Positions 47,516 to 56,134 of a stretch of 58,860 nt of DNA are shown here, piece after piece. The stretch is taken from positions 1-58,860 of the forward strand of contig CAZREI010000005.1 in assembly GCA_964599285.1 (NCBI GenBank). Reading direction: 5' to 3'. The notes under the pieces are model-generated. The model was not told the origin of the DNA, did not search any database, and worked only from the letters and a program-made list of their open reading frames with translations. Each line of letters opens with the position of its first letter. Position 1 is the first letter of the stretch. The position numbers and the translations under genes are program-made. This stretch comes from VGLO01 sp964599285. GTDB taxonomy: Bacteria; Patescibacteriota; Minisyncoccia; Minisyncoccales; Staskawiczbacteraceae.

Positions 47516-48649
47516 TTATCGGCTTCTTATTTTAATAGGTATTGAGAAATAAAACGTAGAACCTTTGTCTGCGGCGCTTTTAACCCACATTCTCCCTTGG
47601 TGGGCTTTTATAATCTGTATGGCCACATACAATCCTAGGCCAATGCCGCTTATATTGTTCTCGATTGCACTATTTGCTCGATAGAATCTGTTAAAAATCA
47701 ATTTTTGCTCAGATTTTGGAATGCCGAATCCAAAATCTTGAATACTGATAATGATACTCTTTTTGTTATGAGCGCTCTTTACAATAACTTTACTATTTTT
47801 ATCAGAATACTTTATTGCATTGGAAATAAGATTAGTTAAGACCTGAATTACCCTTTGGCGGTCTGCATACATTTCTTTATTGGTATTTTTAGTAAAATGC
47901 AGTATGTGTCCTATCGAAATACCTTTTACTACCGCAATAACTTCTTTTATGAATTCATTGACGTCAAAGAATGTTTTATGCAGTTTTAATTTTGCCTGCT
48001 GAATTTTTGCCACATCTAACAGATAATTCATCAGCGCTGTAAGCCTGTCCAACTGGACATTTAATTCTCTTATTGATTCCAGCCCTATCCTATCTCCCGT
48101 TTTTTTCGTTTGCCGTTCTACTACTTCTGCAAATAACCGTATACTCATAACAGGATTTTTTAATTCATGGGTTGCCGTGCTAATGAAATCATCTTTTCTT
48201 TTATCCAAGGCCTTTTCCTCGGTGTGGTTGGCCAAAATAAAGATAAATCCCCGATGGACTTTTTTTTCGTCTTTTAGTGGATATATTAATCCGCTCGCCC
48301 AAAATAAGGAACCGTTTTTTAGGATCAGATTTTTTTCTTCAACAAACTTATCTTTTTTCTTAGCCTCTTTAAGCTCTTTTTGGGGAATACGATTTTTTCT
48401 ATCTTCGGGGGTAAAAATTAATGAAACATTTTTCCCAATAACTTCTTTCTCTTTGTACCCAAACAGTTTTTCTGACCCGACATTCCAGCTACTAATAACC
48501 CCCCCCCTATCAGTTGTGAATACGCTTTGTCCATCGAGGCTTTCTATCATCATACGATAAAACCCATCATGAGTTCTAAGGCCTTCGTGAGTTTCTAAGT
48601 TTCTGGCGGTCGATAACCTTAATGTATTCGCTTTTTTATTTTGAGCCAT
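47516..48649 (-). CDS. PAS-domain histidine kinase (soluble)
   Basis: 377 residues without membrane span. PAS domain (about 28-140: SLDGQSVFTTDRGGVISSWN, GYKEKEVIGKNVSLIF), the phospho-acceptor His in STATHELKNPVMSI, ATPase domain with NLISNAIKYSD, QDFGFGIP and GIGLGLYVAIQI. Residues R48-G49-G50 are encoded by a run of nine G (C9 on the plus strand at 48499-48507), long enough to slip during replication. It forms a pair with the receiver gene 13 bases upstream. Confidence 0.92.
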   Translation of the reverse strand: MAQNKKANTLRLSTARNLETHEGLRTHDGFYRMMIESLDGQSVFTTDRGGVISSWNVGSEKLFGYKEKEVIGKNVSLIFTPEDRKNRIPQKELKEAKKKDKFVEEKNLILKNGSLFWASGLIYPLKDEKKVHRGFIFILANHTEEKALDKRKDDFISTATHELKNPVMSIRLFAEVVERQTKKTGDRIGLESIRELNVQLDRLTALMNYLLDVAKIQQAKLKLHKTFFDVNEFIKEVIAVVKGISIGHILHFTKNTNKEMYADRQRVIQVLTNLISNAIKYSDKNSKVIVKSAHNKKSIIISIQDFGFGIPKSEQKLIFNRFYRANSAIENNISGIGLGLYVAIQIIKAHQGRMWVKSAADKGSTFYFSIPIKIRSR

Positions 48650-48662
48650 TTAGTTACAAATA

Positions 48663-49061
48663 TTAAATATACTTTTTGATTTTTTTTAAAAGGGCAGTGA
48701 TGTTAATCGGTTTTTTTATGAAATCATCAGCCCCCGCTTCTTTTGCGATAATTTTTATTTTACTATCAGCCGAACACATAATAATCGGGATATGTTGTGT
48801 TTTTTTATCTTGTTTAATTTTTCTGCAAATGTCCTGTCCCTTAATGCCTTTTAGTCGAGAATCTAATAAAATGAGGTCCTTAAAGGATATCTTGGTCATG
48901 GAAACCTCTTGGCCATTGGTAGCTAATGTGACTGAATACCCTGATCCCGACAATAACAGGCCCAGTGGCTTTAGAATATATTGATTATCGTCAATAACAA
49001 GAATTCTCCCCTTCTTCTTACGTTTGTTATTGAGTTTTAGCAATACATGTGGCTTTCCCAT
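48663..49061 (-). CDS. Stand-alone response regulator receiver
   Basis: 132 residues: a basic N-terminal stretch (KLNNKRKKKGR), then one CheY-like domain with IDDNQY, phospho-acceptor Asp in DLILLDSRLKGIKG, CSAD and the conserved Lys in DDFIKKP. No output domain. It is encoded 13 bases before the PAS kinase and is most probably that kinase's partner. A family-1 repeat lies right upstream, so the promoter must sit in or beside it. Confidence 0.92.
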   Translation of the reverse strand: MGKPHVLLKLNNKRKKKGRILVIDDNQYILKPLGLLLSGSGYSVTLATNGQEVSMTKISFKDLILLDSRLKGIKGQDICRKIKQDKKTQHIPIIMCSADSKIKIIAKEAGADDFIKKPINITALLKKIKKYI

Positions 49062-49075
49062 GAAATATCTATTTA

Positions 49076-49248
49076 CTTTGAATTACGAAATGCCTTTTGA
49101 AAAACAACGTTTCGGGTCTTTTTCCAAAATTTGGGTTGAAAATTCGCAATAATTTTTATGCTTAGGCGTAGCTAAGCATAAAAATTCTATCGAATTTTCA
49201 CCCGCCAAATTTTGGGAAAATACCTCGAAAGCATTTCGTAATTCAAAG
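49076..49248. repeat. Complete family-1 palindromic element with 6-bp direct flanks
   Basis: 173 bp. Termini CTTTGAATTACGAAATGC and GCATTTCGTAATTCAAAG. Both flanks read TATTTA, a likely target-site duplication. The inner stem ATTTTTATGCTTAG/CTAAGCATAAAAAT is bordered by TTCGCAATA on one arm and TTCTATCGAA on the other. Confidence 0.9.
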
Positions 49249-49256
49249 TATTTACT

Positions 49257-50963
49257 TTAACGAATCTTTTGAAGTTCTTTTTGCAGCGCACTATAAGCGG
49301 ACTTAGCTTTCAATTCTTTGTCCCACAGTAAACTGGTGCCGTAAACCAGGGGATACCTATCAGATCGGGTAGTAGAGGCATATTTATCCGTAATTCCCCA
49401 AGTGGTATACGAAGTGCAATTTGGCGCACGCAAGCATGCGTCTAAAGCTGTTACATATTGATTCGTTTGTTCTTTTGCATTGTCTTGGGTGACATCTATT
49501 TCCGATATGCGCACTAGCAAGCCCAACTTATGTAGCGCTTCCATGTGCTGGCGAAGTTGCTTGGCGTCAAAGTAGTCCCCATCAGTATAAACATGCGCTT
49601 CAAATCCGACTCCGTCAATGGGCACTCCTCTTTTTTTGAGGCGTTTTACTAAACTTAAGAGCGCATCCCAATGCTGGCCATCTTTTTCAACTCCGTAGTC
49701 ATTTAAATAAAGTTTGGCCGATGGATCGGCTTTGTGGGCGGTTTTAAATGCAAGTGGAATGTACCTTTCTCCCATAGCCTCAAACCAGATATTCGCTTCC
49801 AGTCCCGATTTTAAAAACCCATACAAGGCGTGCTTATCGGAAAATGGCTCATTAATCACATCCCATTCTGCTACCCTTCCCTTAAAGTGGCCTACCACAG
49901 TATTGATGTGATCTATCATAATGGTTTGCCGATCTGCCACAGAACTTTTAGTCATCCAATCGGGACTGCTTTTGCTATAGACCAGCGTGTGTCCATGCAC
50001 TTGTATATTATTTTTTAAAGCGGCATCTACCAGTTGATCTGATTCTGAAAAATCATAGATATTTTCTTGGGGATGGATAAATTCGGGCTTCATGCTATTT
50101 TCTGGTGTCAGGATGCTAAATTGGCCTAGCGCCAAATTTCTATATTGCTGGTCAGTAAATAGCGGACTTATATTAACGGCAGCGCCTATCTTTATTTTCC
50201 GATGGCGAGCATTTGCTAAATTGCTCAAACTATTAGGATTGTTCTTTGGTGCAATTAACAATGGGGCAGATACACTCTTAACACTGCCAGTTCCAAGTGC
50301 TTGCGCGCTTAATGAAGAAAGTGTCCAGCCGTTACTACCGATGGCGCCATCTGCTCCGAACCAAATTGTGCCGCTGTCAAAGATGCCATGATCAGGCATG
50401 CTTCCCAGCATATGACCATTTTCAATAATAGTAATCTGATTTTTTATGTGTTCTAACGAAATTGTTATCGGAATTGATAAAGCAATAGTATATGTTCTTA
50501 TATCCATAGAGGTATCCGAACCGCCGTCCCAGATACGCGCGACTACCACATTATTTTTCGCGTCAATAGTAATATCAATGCTGGGAGTTTCGTATCGCCA
50601 TTGGTCATACACAATTGGCGGCAACCCATAGAATCTTAAAGAAGCTGATGTATCTATTTGTGACACCACGGCGGTGATTTTAAAATCGCCATTGACCAAA
50701 AGATGCTGGCCACTGATATTAACCGGCGGATTTAGTTGTCCCGCCGAACCGTCTTGATGAACAATGATACGATGTAAGGGTTGAAAATGGATACCATTAT
50801 TGGTAACGGTAACGCCGGGAAAACTTGTCCAGCTTTCATTTTGCAAAAGATCAGTATTTTGATTGGTGTAATCGGTAAATTTTATAAATCCATAAATCGC
50901 AGCGGCAACAATCAGAGCCATGACGACAAGCGTTATCTTTAAAACCTTCTTTAAGAATTTCAT
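49257..50963 (-). CDS. GH10 endo-1,4-beta-xylanase, membrane anchored
   Basis: Start set at MKFLKKVLKI. About 568 residues: membrane anchor (about 4-25), a beta-rich region of about 200 residues resembling a LamG/carbohydrate-binding jelly roll, then a GH10 barrel (about 250-568). Marks: ENSMKPEFI, VHGHTLVYS, acid/base Glu in WDVINEPF, nucleophile Glu in RISEIDV, TTWGITDKYAS. It would cut xylan or a like polymer at the cell surface. Hydrolysis of outside polymers is notable for a group thought mostly to live as episymbionts. Confidence 0.93.
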   Translation of the reverse strand: MKFLKKVLKITLVVMALIVAAAIYGFIKFTDYTNQNTDLLQNESWTSFPGVTVTNNGIHFQPLHRIIVHQDGSAGQLNPPVNISGQHLLVNGDFKITAVVSQIDTSASLRFYGLPPIVYDQWRYETPSIDITIDAKNNVVVARIWDGGSDTSMDIRTYTIALSIPITISLEHIKNQITIIENGHMLGSMPDHGIFDSGTIWFGADGAIGSNGWTLSSLSAQALGTGSVKSVSAPLLIAPKNNPNSLSNLANARHRKIKIGAAVNISPLFTDQQYRNLALGQFSILTPENSMKPEFIHPQENIYDFSESDQLVDAALKNNIQVHGHTLVYSKSSPDWMTKSSVADRQTIMIDHINTVVGHFKGRVAEWDVINEPFSDKHALYGFLKSGLEANIWFEAMGERYIPLAFKTAHKADPSAKLYLNDYGVEKDGQHWDALLSLVKRLKKRGVPIDGVGFEAHVYTDGDYFDAKQLRQHMEALHKLGLLVRISEIDVTQDNAKEQTNQYVTALDACLRAPNCTSYTTWGITDKYASTTRSDRYPLVYGTSLLWDKELKAKSAYSALQKELQKIR

Positions 50964-51058
50964 TGGTAGTGTGTGCGGCATATAAAAGTAACGAGGTAAC
51001 ATCCCCAACAATCACCCCAACTTAGTACGCTATAGTCGGGGTGACCGCTCAATTACGG

Positions 51059-51736
51059 TTAATTTGTGGTAAAGGTGGATTGCACCGTTACTGCTACATT
51101 TCCTGACGCGTCTTGCGCTTCAATAATGTAATAGTACGTTGTGCTCGCGTGCAAGTTATTGACCGTAACATTTTGGCTTGACTGTGAATTTGCTGCCATC
51201 ATGGTTGAGCCTCCCGTAATAGAAGGTTCGCTAAAGTTGCCAACTGCTTCTGATACTCCAAATGGGCTGGTGCTGTAATACACTTTTCCTCCGGCAAGTT
51301 CGTTGGTGGCCCAAGTGAATGTGGCGCTATTGTTGGTTTTTTGGACCGATGCGTTGTATATCGTTGGCGCATACACATCAATGCCATAGCCCGCATTAAT
51401 TACGTTGTTGATTTTGGCGAGCGTAACTGGCCCGACGGCTCCTACCATGGAAATTCCATAATTTACTTGGAATTGCATGACAGCTGCCCTGGTAAGTCCT
51501 CCGTAGTATCCCGTTACTCTGCCTTCTGGGTAGATATAGTGGTCTGAAGCCAAGAATGTTTGCAAATTGGTAACATCGTTTCCGCTTGATCCAACTGCTA
51601 ATTGCCTATTGATTGAGCTAAACGTAGCAGCGTGAGCCGGTTTGGCCATAAGAATCATTCCTACTAACAATAATAGAGCTACTGCGAAAAACACTCCATA
51701 GCCATATTCAGCTTTCTTTGATAAGATTGTGTTCAT
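51059..51736 (-). CDS. Secreted wall-binding protein with PGB and FN3-like domains
   Basis: 225 residues. Signal peptide (about 15-36, ending AHA), a peptidoglycan-binding repeat (about 43-110: LAVGSSGNDVTNLQTFLAS, YYGGLTRAAVMQFQ), then a fibronectin-III-like domain (about 120-225) ending TTYYYIIEAQDASGNVA. Both domains are typical CPR surface modules. The same PGB type closes the large protein at 56135. Upstream of the xylanase on the same strand. Confidence 0.85.
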   Translation of the reverse strand: MNTILSKKAEYGYGVFFAVALLLLVGMILMAKPAHAATFSSINRQLAVGSSGNDVTNLQTFLASDHYIYPEGRVTGYYGGLTRAAVMQFQVNYGISMVGAVGPVTLAKINNVINAGYGIDVYAPTIYNASVQKTNNSATFTWATNELAGGKVYYSTSPFGVSEAVGNFSEPSITGGSTMMAANSQSSQNVTVNNLHASTTYYYIIEAQDASGNVAVTVQSTFTTN

Positions 51737-51820
51737 AATTTTTTATCCGCTAATTATATATTTTTAGTGGATTTTTCTTTTCTTTTAAGATTTACTTTCC
51801 GACCTTTATATTTTATCTAC

Positions 51821-51995
51821 TTTGAATTACGAAATGCTTTCGAGGTATTTTTTTTCAAATTTCACGATGAAAAATTTGATAGAATTTTTAGACTTACGCA
51901 ACGCGTCCGTCTGAAAATTATAGCTAATTTTTCATTGAAATTTGGGGAAAAGACCCGAAACCCACTTTTTAATGTGCATTTCGTAATTCAAAGTA
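51821..51995. repeat. Family-1 palindromic element
   Basis: Termini CTTTGAATTACGAAATGC and GCATTTCGTAATTCAAAG. The flanks TATCTA and TATTTA agree at five of six places. The right terminus and arm encode the last 20 residues of the gene at 51932. Confidence 0.85.
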
Positions 51996-52192
51996 TTTAT
52001 TAAGACCTGTTGCGTAATGGGGGTTTTAGTGAAAATTGATTTGAGATTCTTTATGTAGGCAAGAACTATTTTTGCATCTTCAATAACGCTTTTGAGAATA
52101 AGGTATTGAGAAAATAGCAATAATAACATCAGCACCGTAAAGCCAATTGGAGTGATTGCAAAAATAATTAACTCTTCTAAAACAGTTATCAT
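51932..52192 (-). CDS. Small membrane protein with repeat-derived C-terminus
   Basis: 86 residues: one or two hydrophobic segments (about 5-35), then a charged helix. From about residue 67 (TLNYEMHIKKW) to the stop, the sequence is that of the family-1 repeat arm, so the original C-terminus was replaced when the element landed. No family recognised. It lies 6 bases from the GlsB/YeaQ-type gene and may be cotranscribed. Confidence 0.65.
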   Translation of the reverse strand: MITVLEELIIFAITPIGFTVLMLLLLFSQYLILKSVIEDAKIVLAYIKNLKSIFTKTPITQQVLINTLNYEMHIKKWVSGLFPKFQ

Positions 52193-52198
52193 ATATTT

Positions 52199-52444
52199 TT
52201 AATGTCTTATTGCTTTCACAATCACCAGAAGAACTACCGACCCAATCAATGCCACCAGAAAACTATAAATATTGAATCCAGTTACGGGGCCATAGTTAAA
52301 AAATCCCACCAGCCATCCGCCCACTACCGATCCTATAATACCCACAATAATATCGAGGATTAATCCCTCGCTGGTTCCCACAATTAAAGATGCAACCCAC
52401 CCGACAATAGCTCCGAAAATAATTAAGATAATAATATTCATCAT
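52199..52444 (-). CDS. GlsB/YeaQ/YmgE-family membrane protein
   Basis: 81 residues, three hydrophobic spans with the family's Gly-rich helices (IFGAIVGWVASLIVGTSEGL, DIIVGIIGSVVGGWL). Widespread small stress-linked proteins of unknown function. First of a probable two-gene unit with 51932. Confidence 0.9.
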   Translation of the reverse strand: MMNIIILIIFGAIVGWVASLIVGTSEGLILDIIVGIIGSVVGGWLVGFFNYGPVTGFNIYSFLVALIGSVVLLVIVKAIRH

Positions 52445-52540
52445 GTTTTTAATACAATGTAACGGTTTATATATTCGACTTTATCGTCTCACATTAGTAA
52501 CTATAAACCCTCTACCATGAACACTGCGTGAACAACAAAA

Positions 52541-52563
52541 TAACCCCTCCAAAAGGGGTTATA
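52541..52563 (-). terminator. Terminator of the OmpR-type regulator gene
   Basis: Stem TAACCCCT/AGGGGTTA with CCAAA loop; the minus strand ends in TTATTTTGTTG. Confidence 0.7.
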
Positions 52564-52595
52564 GCATAGGAAATAAAAAAATTACGCAATGCATT

Positions 52596-53276
52596 TTACG
52601 CGTACGCGTTTAATCTGTAACCAACGCCGCGTACCGTCTCTATTAGTTTTCTTGCCCTATTACTATCTAACTTTTTTCTCAGTCGATTAATAAAAACATC
52701 CAGCACATTACTAAAAGAGTCGTAGTCAAAATCATATACGTTTCTTACTAAATCTTCACGGGATACCGCTACGCTGGGGTTTCGCATAAAATATTCCAAA
52801 ATACGAAACTCCTTTAAGGTCAGCTTAATTTCCTTGCCTGCCCGCGATACTTTTTGGGTAGCAGGATTTAACGTGATATCCGAAACTTTCAACTCCAAAG
52901 AAAGGGCTTTTTTGGGACGCCTGGTTATGGCTCTAATTCTTGAAAAAAGTTCCTGAAATTCAAAAGGCTTTACCAAATAATCATCGGCTCCGGCATCAAA
53001 AAGAGAAACCTTACTCTCCAAATCATCATTGACCGTTAAAATTAACACTGGAGTATCTATATTCATTTTTCGCACCTCTTGACATATTTGTAATCCCCCT
53101 TTATTTGGCAACTTAAGATCGAGCATGATTACATCATATTCCTGGGACGTTGATTGAATGCGGCCCAAAGCTTTTTGCCCGTCTGACACATGGTCCACGG
53201 CATAGCCTTCAGTTTCTAAACTGTCCTTGATTATCTTAGCCAATGGCGCTTCATCTTCTACAATAAGTATTCGCAT
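52596..53276 (-). CDS. OmpR/PhoB-family response regulator
   Basis: 226 residues. Receiver domain (1-about 118: VEDEAPL, phospho-acceptor Asp in YDVIMLDLKLPNKGG, Lys in DYLVKPF) and winged-helix DNA-binding domain (about 130-224: LTLKEFRILEYFMRNP, VFINRLRKKLD, TVRGVGYRL). It activates or represses promoters when phosphorylated. No membrane kinase is adjacent; the PAS kinase at 53859 and receiver at 53460 upstream form the nearest group. Confidence 0.95.
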   Translation of the reverse strand: MRILIVEDEAPLAKIIKDSLETEGYAVDHVSDGQKALGRIQSTSQEYDVIMLDLKLPNKGGLQICQEVRKMNIDTPVLILTVNDDLESKVSLFDAGADDYLVKPFEFQELFSRIRAITRRPKKALSLELKVSDITLNPATQKVSRAGKEIKLTLKEFRILEYFMRNPSVAVSREDLVRNVYDFDYDSFSNVLDVFINRLRKKLDSNRARKLIETVRGVGYRLNAYA

Positions 53277-53285
53277 AATTTTTTA

Positions 53286-53453
53286 AGGAGTAATCACGAA
53301 TATACCAATACGATCAAATATACAAATGTTACAAATATACGAATGTGCTGGATTGCCACGTCGCTTCGCTCCTCGCAATGACGGACGGGACGGATTTGTA
53401 TATTCGTAAAATTTGTATATTATTTTAGATTTGTATATTCGGGACTACTCCCC
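53286..53453. repeat. GGAGTAATC..GACTACTCC palindrome with nested repeat
   Basis: The outer arms GGAGTAATCACGAATATAC and GTATATTCGGGACTACTCC enclose many ACAAATATACGAATG words and a GGATTGCCACG..CGCAATGACGG repeat (53351-53384). Confidence 0.8.
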
Positions 53454-53459
53454 CAATTT

Positions 53460-53855
53460 CTATTTTGCCAAAACTGCCATTTTAGCTTTTTCAATAATGG
53501 CGCTTAAACTCCAATCCAATTTGACCAGATAATATGCTGGCCCATTTTCGTTGATGATCTTTTTAATTTTTTTCTCGTCTGCGGATAAATTAGTTAAGAG
53601 CATAATCGGCACGGTCTTGCCCCAGGTAGTATTTTCTCGCAATTTTTGCATCATCGTTAAGCCATCCATCACCGGCATTAAAATATCCAATAAAATAAGG
53701 TCTGGCTTTTCTTTAATTGCAAGATCCAAACCAACTTCTCCATTGTTGGCTTTTAACACTAAAAACCCTTCATCGCTAAAACGATCAGCGTACACCTTCA
53801 GCAATGGGAGCTCATCTTCAACAATTAATATCGTTTGCTTTTTATCATTTATCAT
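53460..53855 (-). CDS. Stand-alone response regulator receiver
   Basis: 131 residues, one CheY-like domain: VEDELP, phospho-acceptor Asp in PDLILLDILMPVMDG, LLTN, and Lys in YYLVKLD. The gene follows the PAS kinase at 53859 by 3 bases and is its likely phosphate acceptor. Confidence 0.92.
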   Translation of the reverse strand: MINDKKQTILIVEDELPLLKVYADRFSDEGFLVLKANNGEVGLDLAIKEKPDLILLDILMPVMDGLTMMQKLRENTTWGKTVPIMLLTNLSADEKKIKKIINENGPAYYLVKLDWSLSAIIEKAKMAVLAK

Positions 53856-53858
53856 ATA

Positions 53859-55184
53859 TTATTTTTTTTGTTTTACGGTTGTTAATGGAATGGTGAAATA
53901 AAAAATACTGCCCTCTTTTTCTTTTGACCAAAACCACACTTCCCCACCAATGTGGTCTAAAATTGATTTAACAATATAAAGTCCTAGGCCCGTACCATCA
54001 GTATGTTCACTGCGCGCGTTGTCAGATCTGAAAAATTTGGTAAAAATCTTGTCCTGCGAATCCAAAGGAATGCCACAGCCATTATCAGATATACTAATCA
54101 GCAAGCTATTTTCTTTTATCATTTTGTCATTAACTTTTTCGTCCTTTTTTACTTCTGTGCTTTTTACCGATATGGTGCCGCCCACCGGAGTGTATTTAAT
54201 AGAATTAGAAAGCAGATTAGAAAAAACCATGGTAAGCAATAATGTATCAATGGGCACAATGTGTTGCAGTTGGTGATAGTCTTCTTGAAAAATAATATTT
54301 TTCCCTTTCAGACCTGTCCGCAATTCGTAAATACCATTTTTTAAAAAAGCAATAATATCCACGGGTTTTTTCTCCATGGAAAAAATGCCCATTTCGATAC
54401 GAGAAATGTTAAGTAAGGTGTTTATAATATCTACGACGCGTTGGTTGGCGTTGTGAACTTCATTAATATACTCTTTTTGTTTTTGCGTAATAATCTCGCC
54501 CACCTGGGTTTTGAGCAGCATTTCGGTGTATAAACTGATAATGGTTGCCGGAGTTTTAAGCTGATGAGAGGCAACTGATATAAACTCACTTTTGGCCTTA
54601 TCAGTTTCCTTTTCTTGGGTAATATCCCGAAAAACAATAACACACCCAACCAGGATCCCGTGAAGGTATCTTATCGGTTCGGCCGAATCGGCTACAGCAA
54701 TTTTTAAACCATTTTTTCTAACCAATAACGTATTATCAGCCATGGTGGTTTTTTGACCGGTCTTCATGGCTTGGGCGATAAAATCTTTACTTGGTTTGTT
54801 ATCTATTTCTCTTACAAATTTTATTACTTGGTTATAGTGTTTGCCGATAACTTCTTTGGCAGAAAAGCCGGTCATTTCTACTGCCTTGCGATTAAACAAT
54901 ATTACCTTGCCATCTTTGTCGCAGGCCATAACGGCGTCTCCAATGGAAGCTAAAATTGCTTTTTTTTCTGCGATAACGATAGCAAGTTCTTGGGCTTTGG
55001 AATGAAATTTTTCTGACGCAGCCGCTAGTTTTTTTCTAATATGTTCTTTTTCTTTGGCAACAATGGCTAGTTTTTTAGCTTTTGCGCGGAGTGCATCCAC
55101 GGTTACTAAAAGCTTACGCCTAACGCTTTCTTTTTCCCTAGCCAGGACTTTGAGTTTTAAAACCGTAGTATCGTGCACGGACAT
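53859..55184 (-). CDS. PAS-domain histidine kinase with long coiled coil
   Basis: 441 residues, no membrane span. A charged coiled coil with repeating A-x-E-K-E-x-x-R-K-K-L units (about 1-75), a PAS domain (about 73-190: SIGDAVMACDKDGKVILFN, GFSAKEVIGKHYNQVI), phospho-acceptor His in VASHQLKTPATII, ATPase domain with NLLSNSIKYTP, SDNGCGIP and GTGLGLYIVKSI. It is the same architecture as the kinase at 47516, apart from the coiled coil. It probably signals to the receiver just downstream. Confidence 0.93.
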   Translation of the reverse strand: MSVHDTTVLKLKVLAREKESVRRKLLVTVDALRAKAKKLAIVAKEKEHIRKKLAAASEKFHSKAQELAIVIAEKKAILASIGDAVMACDKDGKVILFNRKAVEMTGFSAKEVIGKHYNQVIKFVREIDNKPSKDFIAQAMKTGQKTTMADNTLLVRKNGLKIAVADSAEPIRYLHGILVGCVIVFRDITQEKETDKAKSEFISVASHQLKTPATIISLYTEMLLKTQVGEIITQKQKEYINEVHNANQRVVDIINTLLNISRIEMGIFSMEKKPVDIIAFLKNGIYELRTGLKGKNIIFQEDYHQLQHIVPIDTLLLTMVFSNLLSNSIKYTPVGGTISVKSTEVKKDEKVNDKMIKENSLLISISDNGCGIPLDSQDKIFTKFFRSDNARSEHTDGTGLGLYIVKSILDHIGGEVWFWSKEKEGSIFYFTIPLTTVKQKK

Positions 55185-55363
55185 AATGGTTTTTCTTTTA
55201 TAATATTATTTACCCATGGAGTAATGATAAGCTTTTAATCATGAACTGTTCATGAACCAATAACACCACGGTATTTTAGCAATGCAGCTATATGGCAAGC
55301 ATACTCTTATAACCCACATAATGATATAGCTGAAACCTTATTGCAACCAAAAACCACCATAAA

Positions 55364-55462
55364 GTTGTGAATTGCGAAACCCCTCGGAGCTATTTTTTCC
55401 AAATTTGGAGAAAAGAGCCCGAAATTCATTTAAAATGGGGGTTCGTAATTCACAGCTTAAAG
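55364..55462. repeat. Short family-1-like palindrome
   Basis: GTGAATTGCGAAACCCC and GGGGGTTCGTAATTCAC enclose AAATTTGGAGAAAAGAGCCC. The rest of the gap 55185-55480 is AT-rich and holds no gene. Confidence 0.7.
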
Positions 55463-55479
55463 GTGGTTTAATCCAAGCG

Positions 55480-56067
55480 CTATTGCTTATCGGTAAATAC
55501 TACAAGTCGATTAGAATATGTCTTTTGAGTTTTGTCCCAAACCCCCTCGCAGGTAATAAGATTAAGATGTGCTTTTCCATCATCTAAACTAAATACCCCC
55601 GAGGCGTCTTCACCTGCGTCAAAGGTTTGAAGGCGGCGCACCACAAACGTAATGGTCGCCCCCTTACTATCTTGCACATATATTTTGTCCCCTGGTTTTA
55701 ACTTATTGATATTATTAAATACTGCCGGTGTACCGTTTTTGTACCAGCCAAAGTGTCCAACAATAATTGAGTTTCCGATTTGTCCGGGGCGAGGTCCTAG
55801 ATTAAACCAAGCTACATTAGCAATGCCTTTGGGCACCCCCACGGCCCCGGAAGACGTAAGACTTACCTGTTCGATGGCAGCGTCAATATTAATATTTGGA
55901 ATTTTAAGCCATGCTGGCTGATTGGAATTAGTATGCCCTAAAAGCGAAGCCAGATTTTTATAATTTGAAAATCCGGAATTCAAGAAAAAAATAAATACTA
56001 CTAAAGAAAATACTATCGCCAAAATTCCAATAATAAGTAGCCGTGACAAGATTCTTTTAGGTTGCAT
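55480..56067 (-). CDS. Sortase
   Basis: 195 residues. Membrane anchor (about 9-30), then a sortase beta barrel with catalytic H105 (VGHFGW), C173 (LITCEG) and R187 (SNRLVV). It cuts a sorting motif and joins the protein to the wall or to another protein. It resembles the short class D/E/F enzymes. The gene directly upstream encodes a large surface protein with an internal FPNTG motif, a plausible substrate. A strong hairpin lies between the two. Confidence 0.93.
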   Translation of the reverse strand: MQPKRILSRLLIIGILAIVFSLVVFIFFLNSGFSNYKNLASLLGHTNSNQPAWLKIPNINIDAAIEQVSLTSSGAVGVPKGIANVAWFNLGPRPGQIGNSIIVGHFGWYKNGTPAVFNNINKLKPGDKIYVQDSKGATITFVVRRLQTFDAGEDASGVFSLDDGKAHLNLITCEGVWDKTQKTYSNRLVVFTDKQ

Positions 56068-56073
56068 TGATTC

Positions 56074-56112
56074 GCCAAAGAAGGCTTTGCCAAGACAAAG
56101 CCTTCTTTGCTT
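56074..56112 (-). terminator. Hairpin between the surface protein and sortase genes
   Basis: Stem AAAGAAGGCTTTG/CAAAGCCTTCTTT with a six-base loop. No long T-run follows on the minus strand, so it may reduce rather than stop read-through into sortase. Confidence 0.65.
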
Positions 56113-56134
56113 CTAAACGAGAATATGATAGCTA

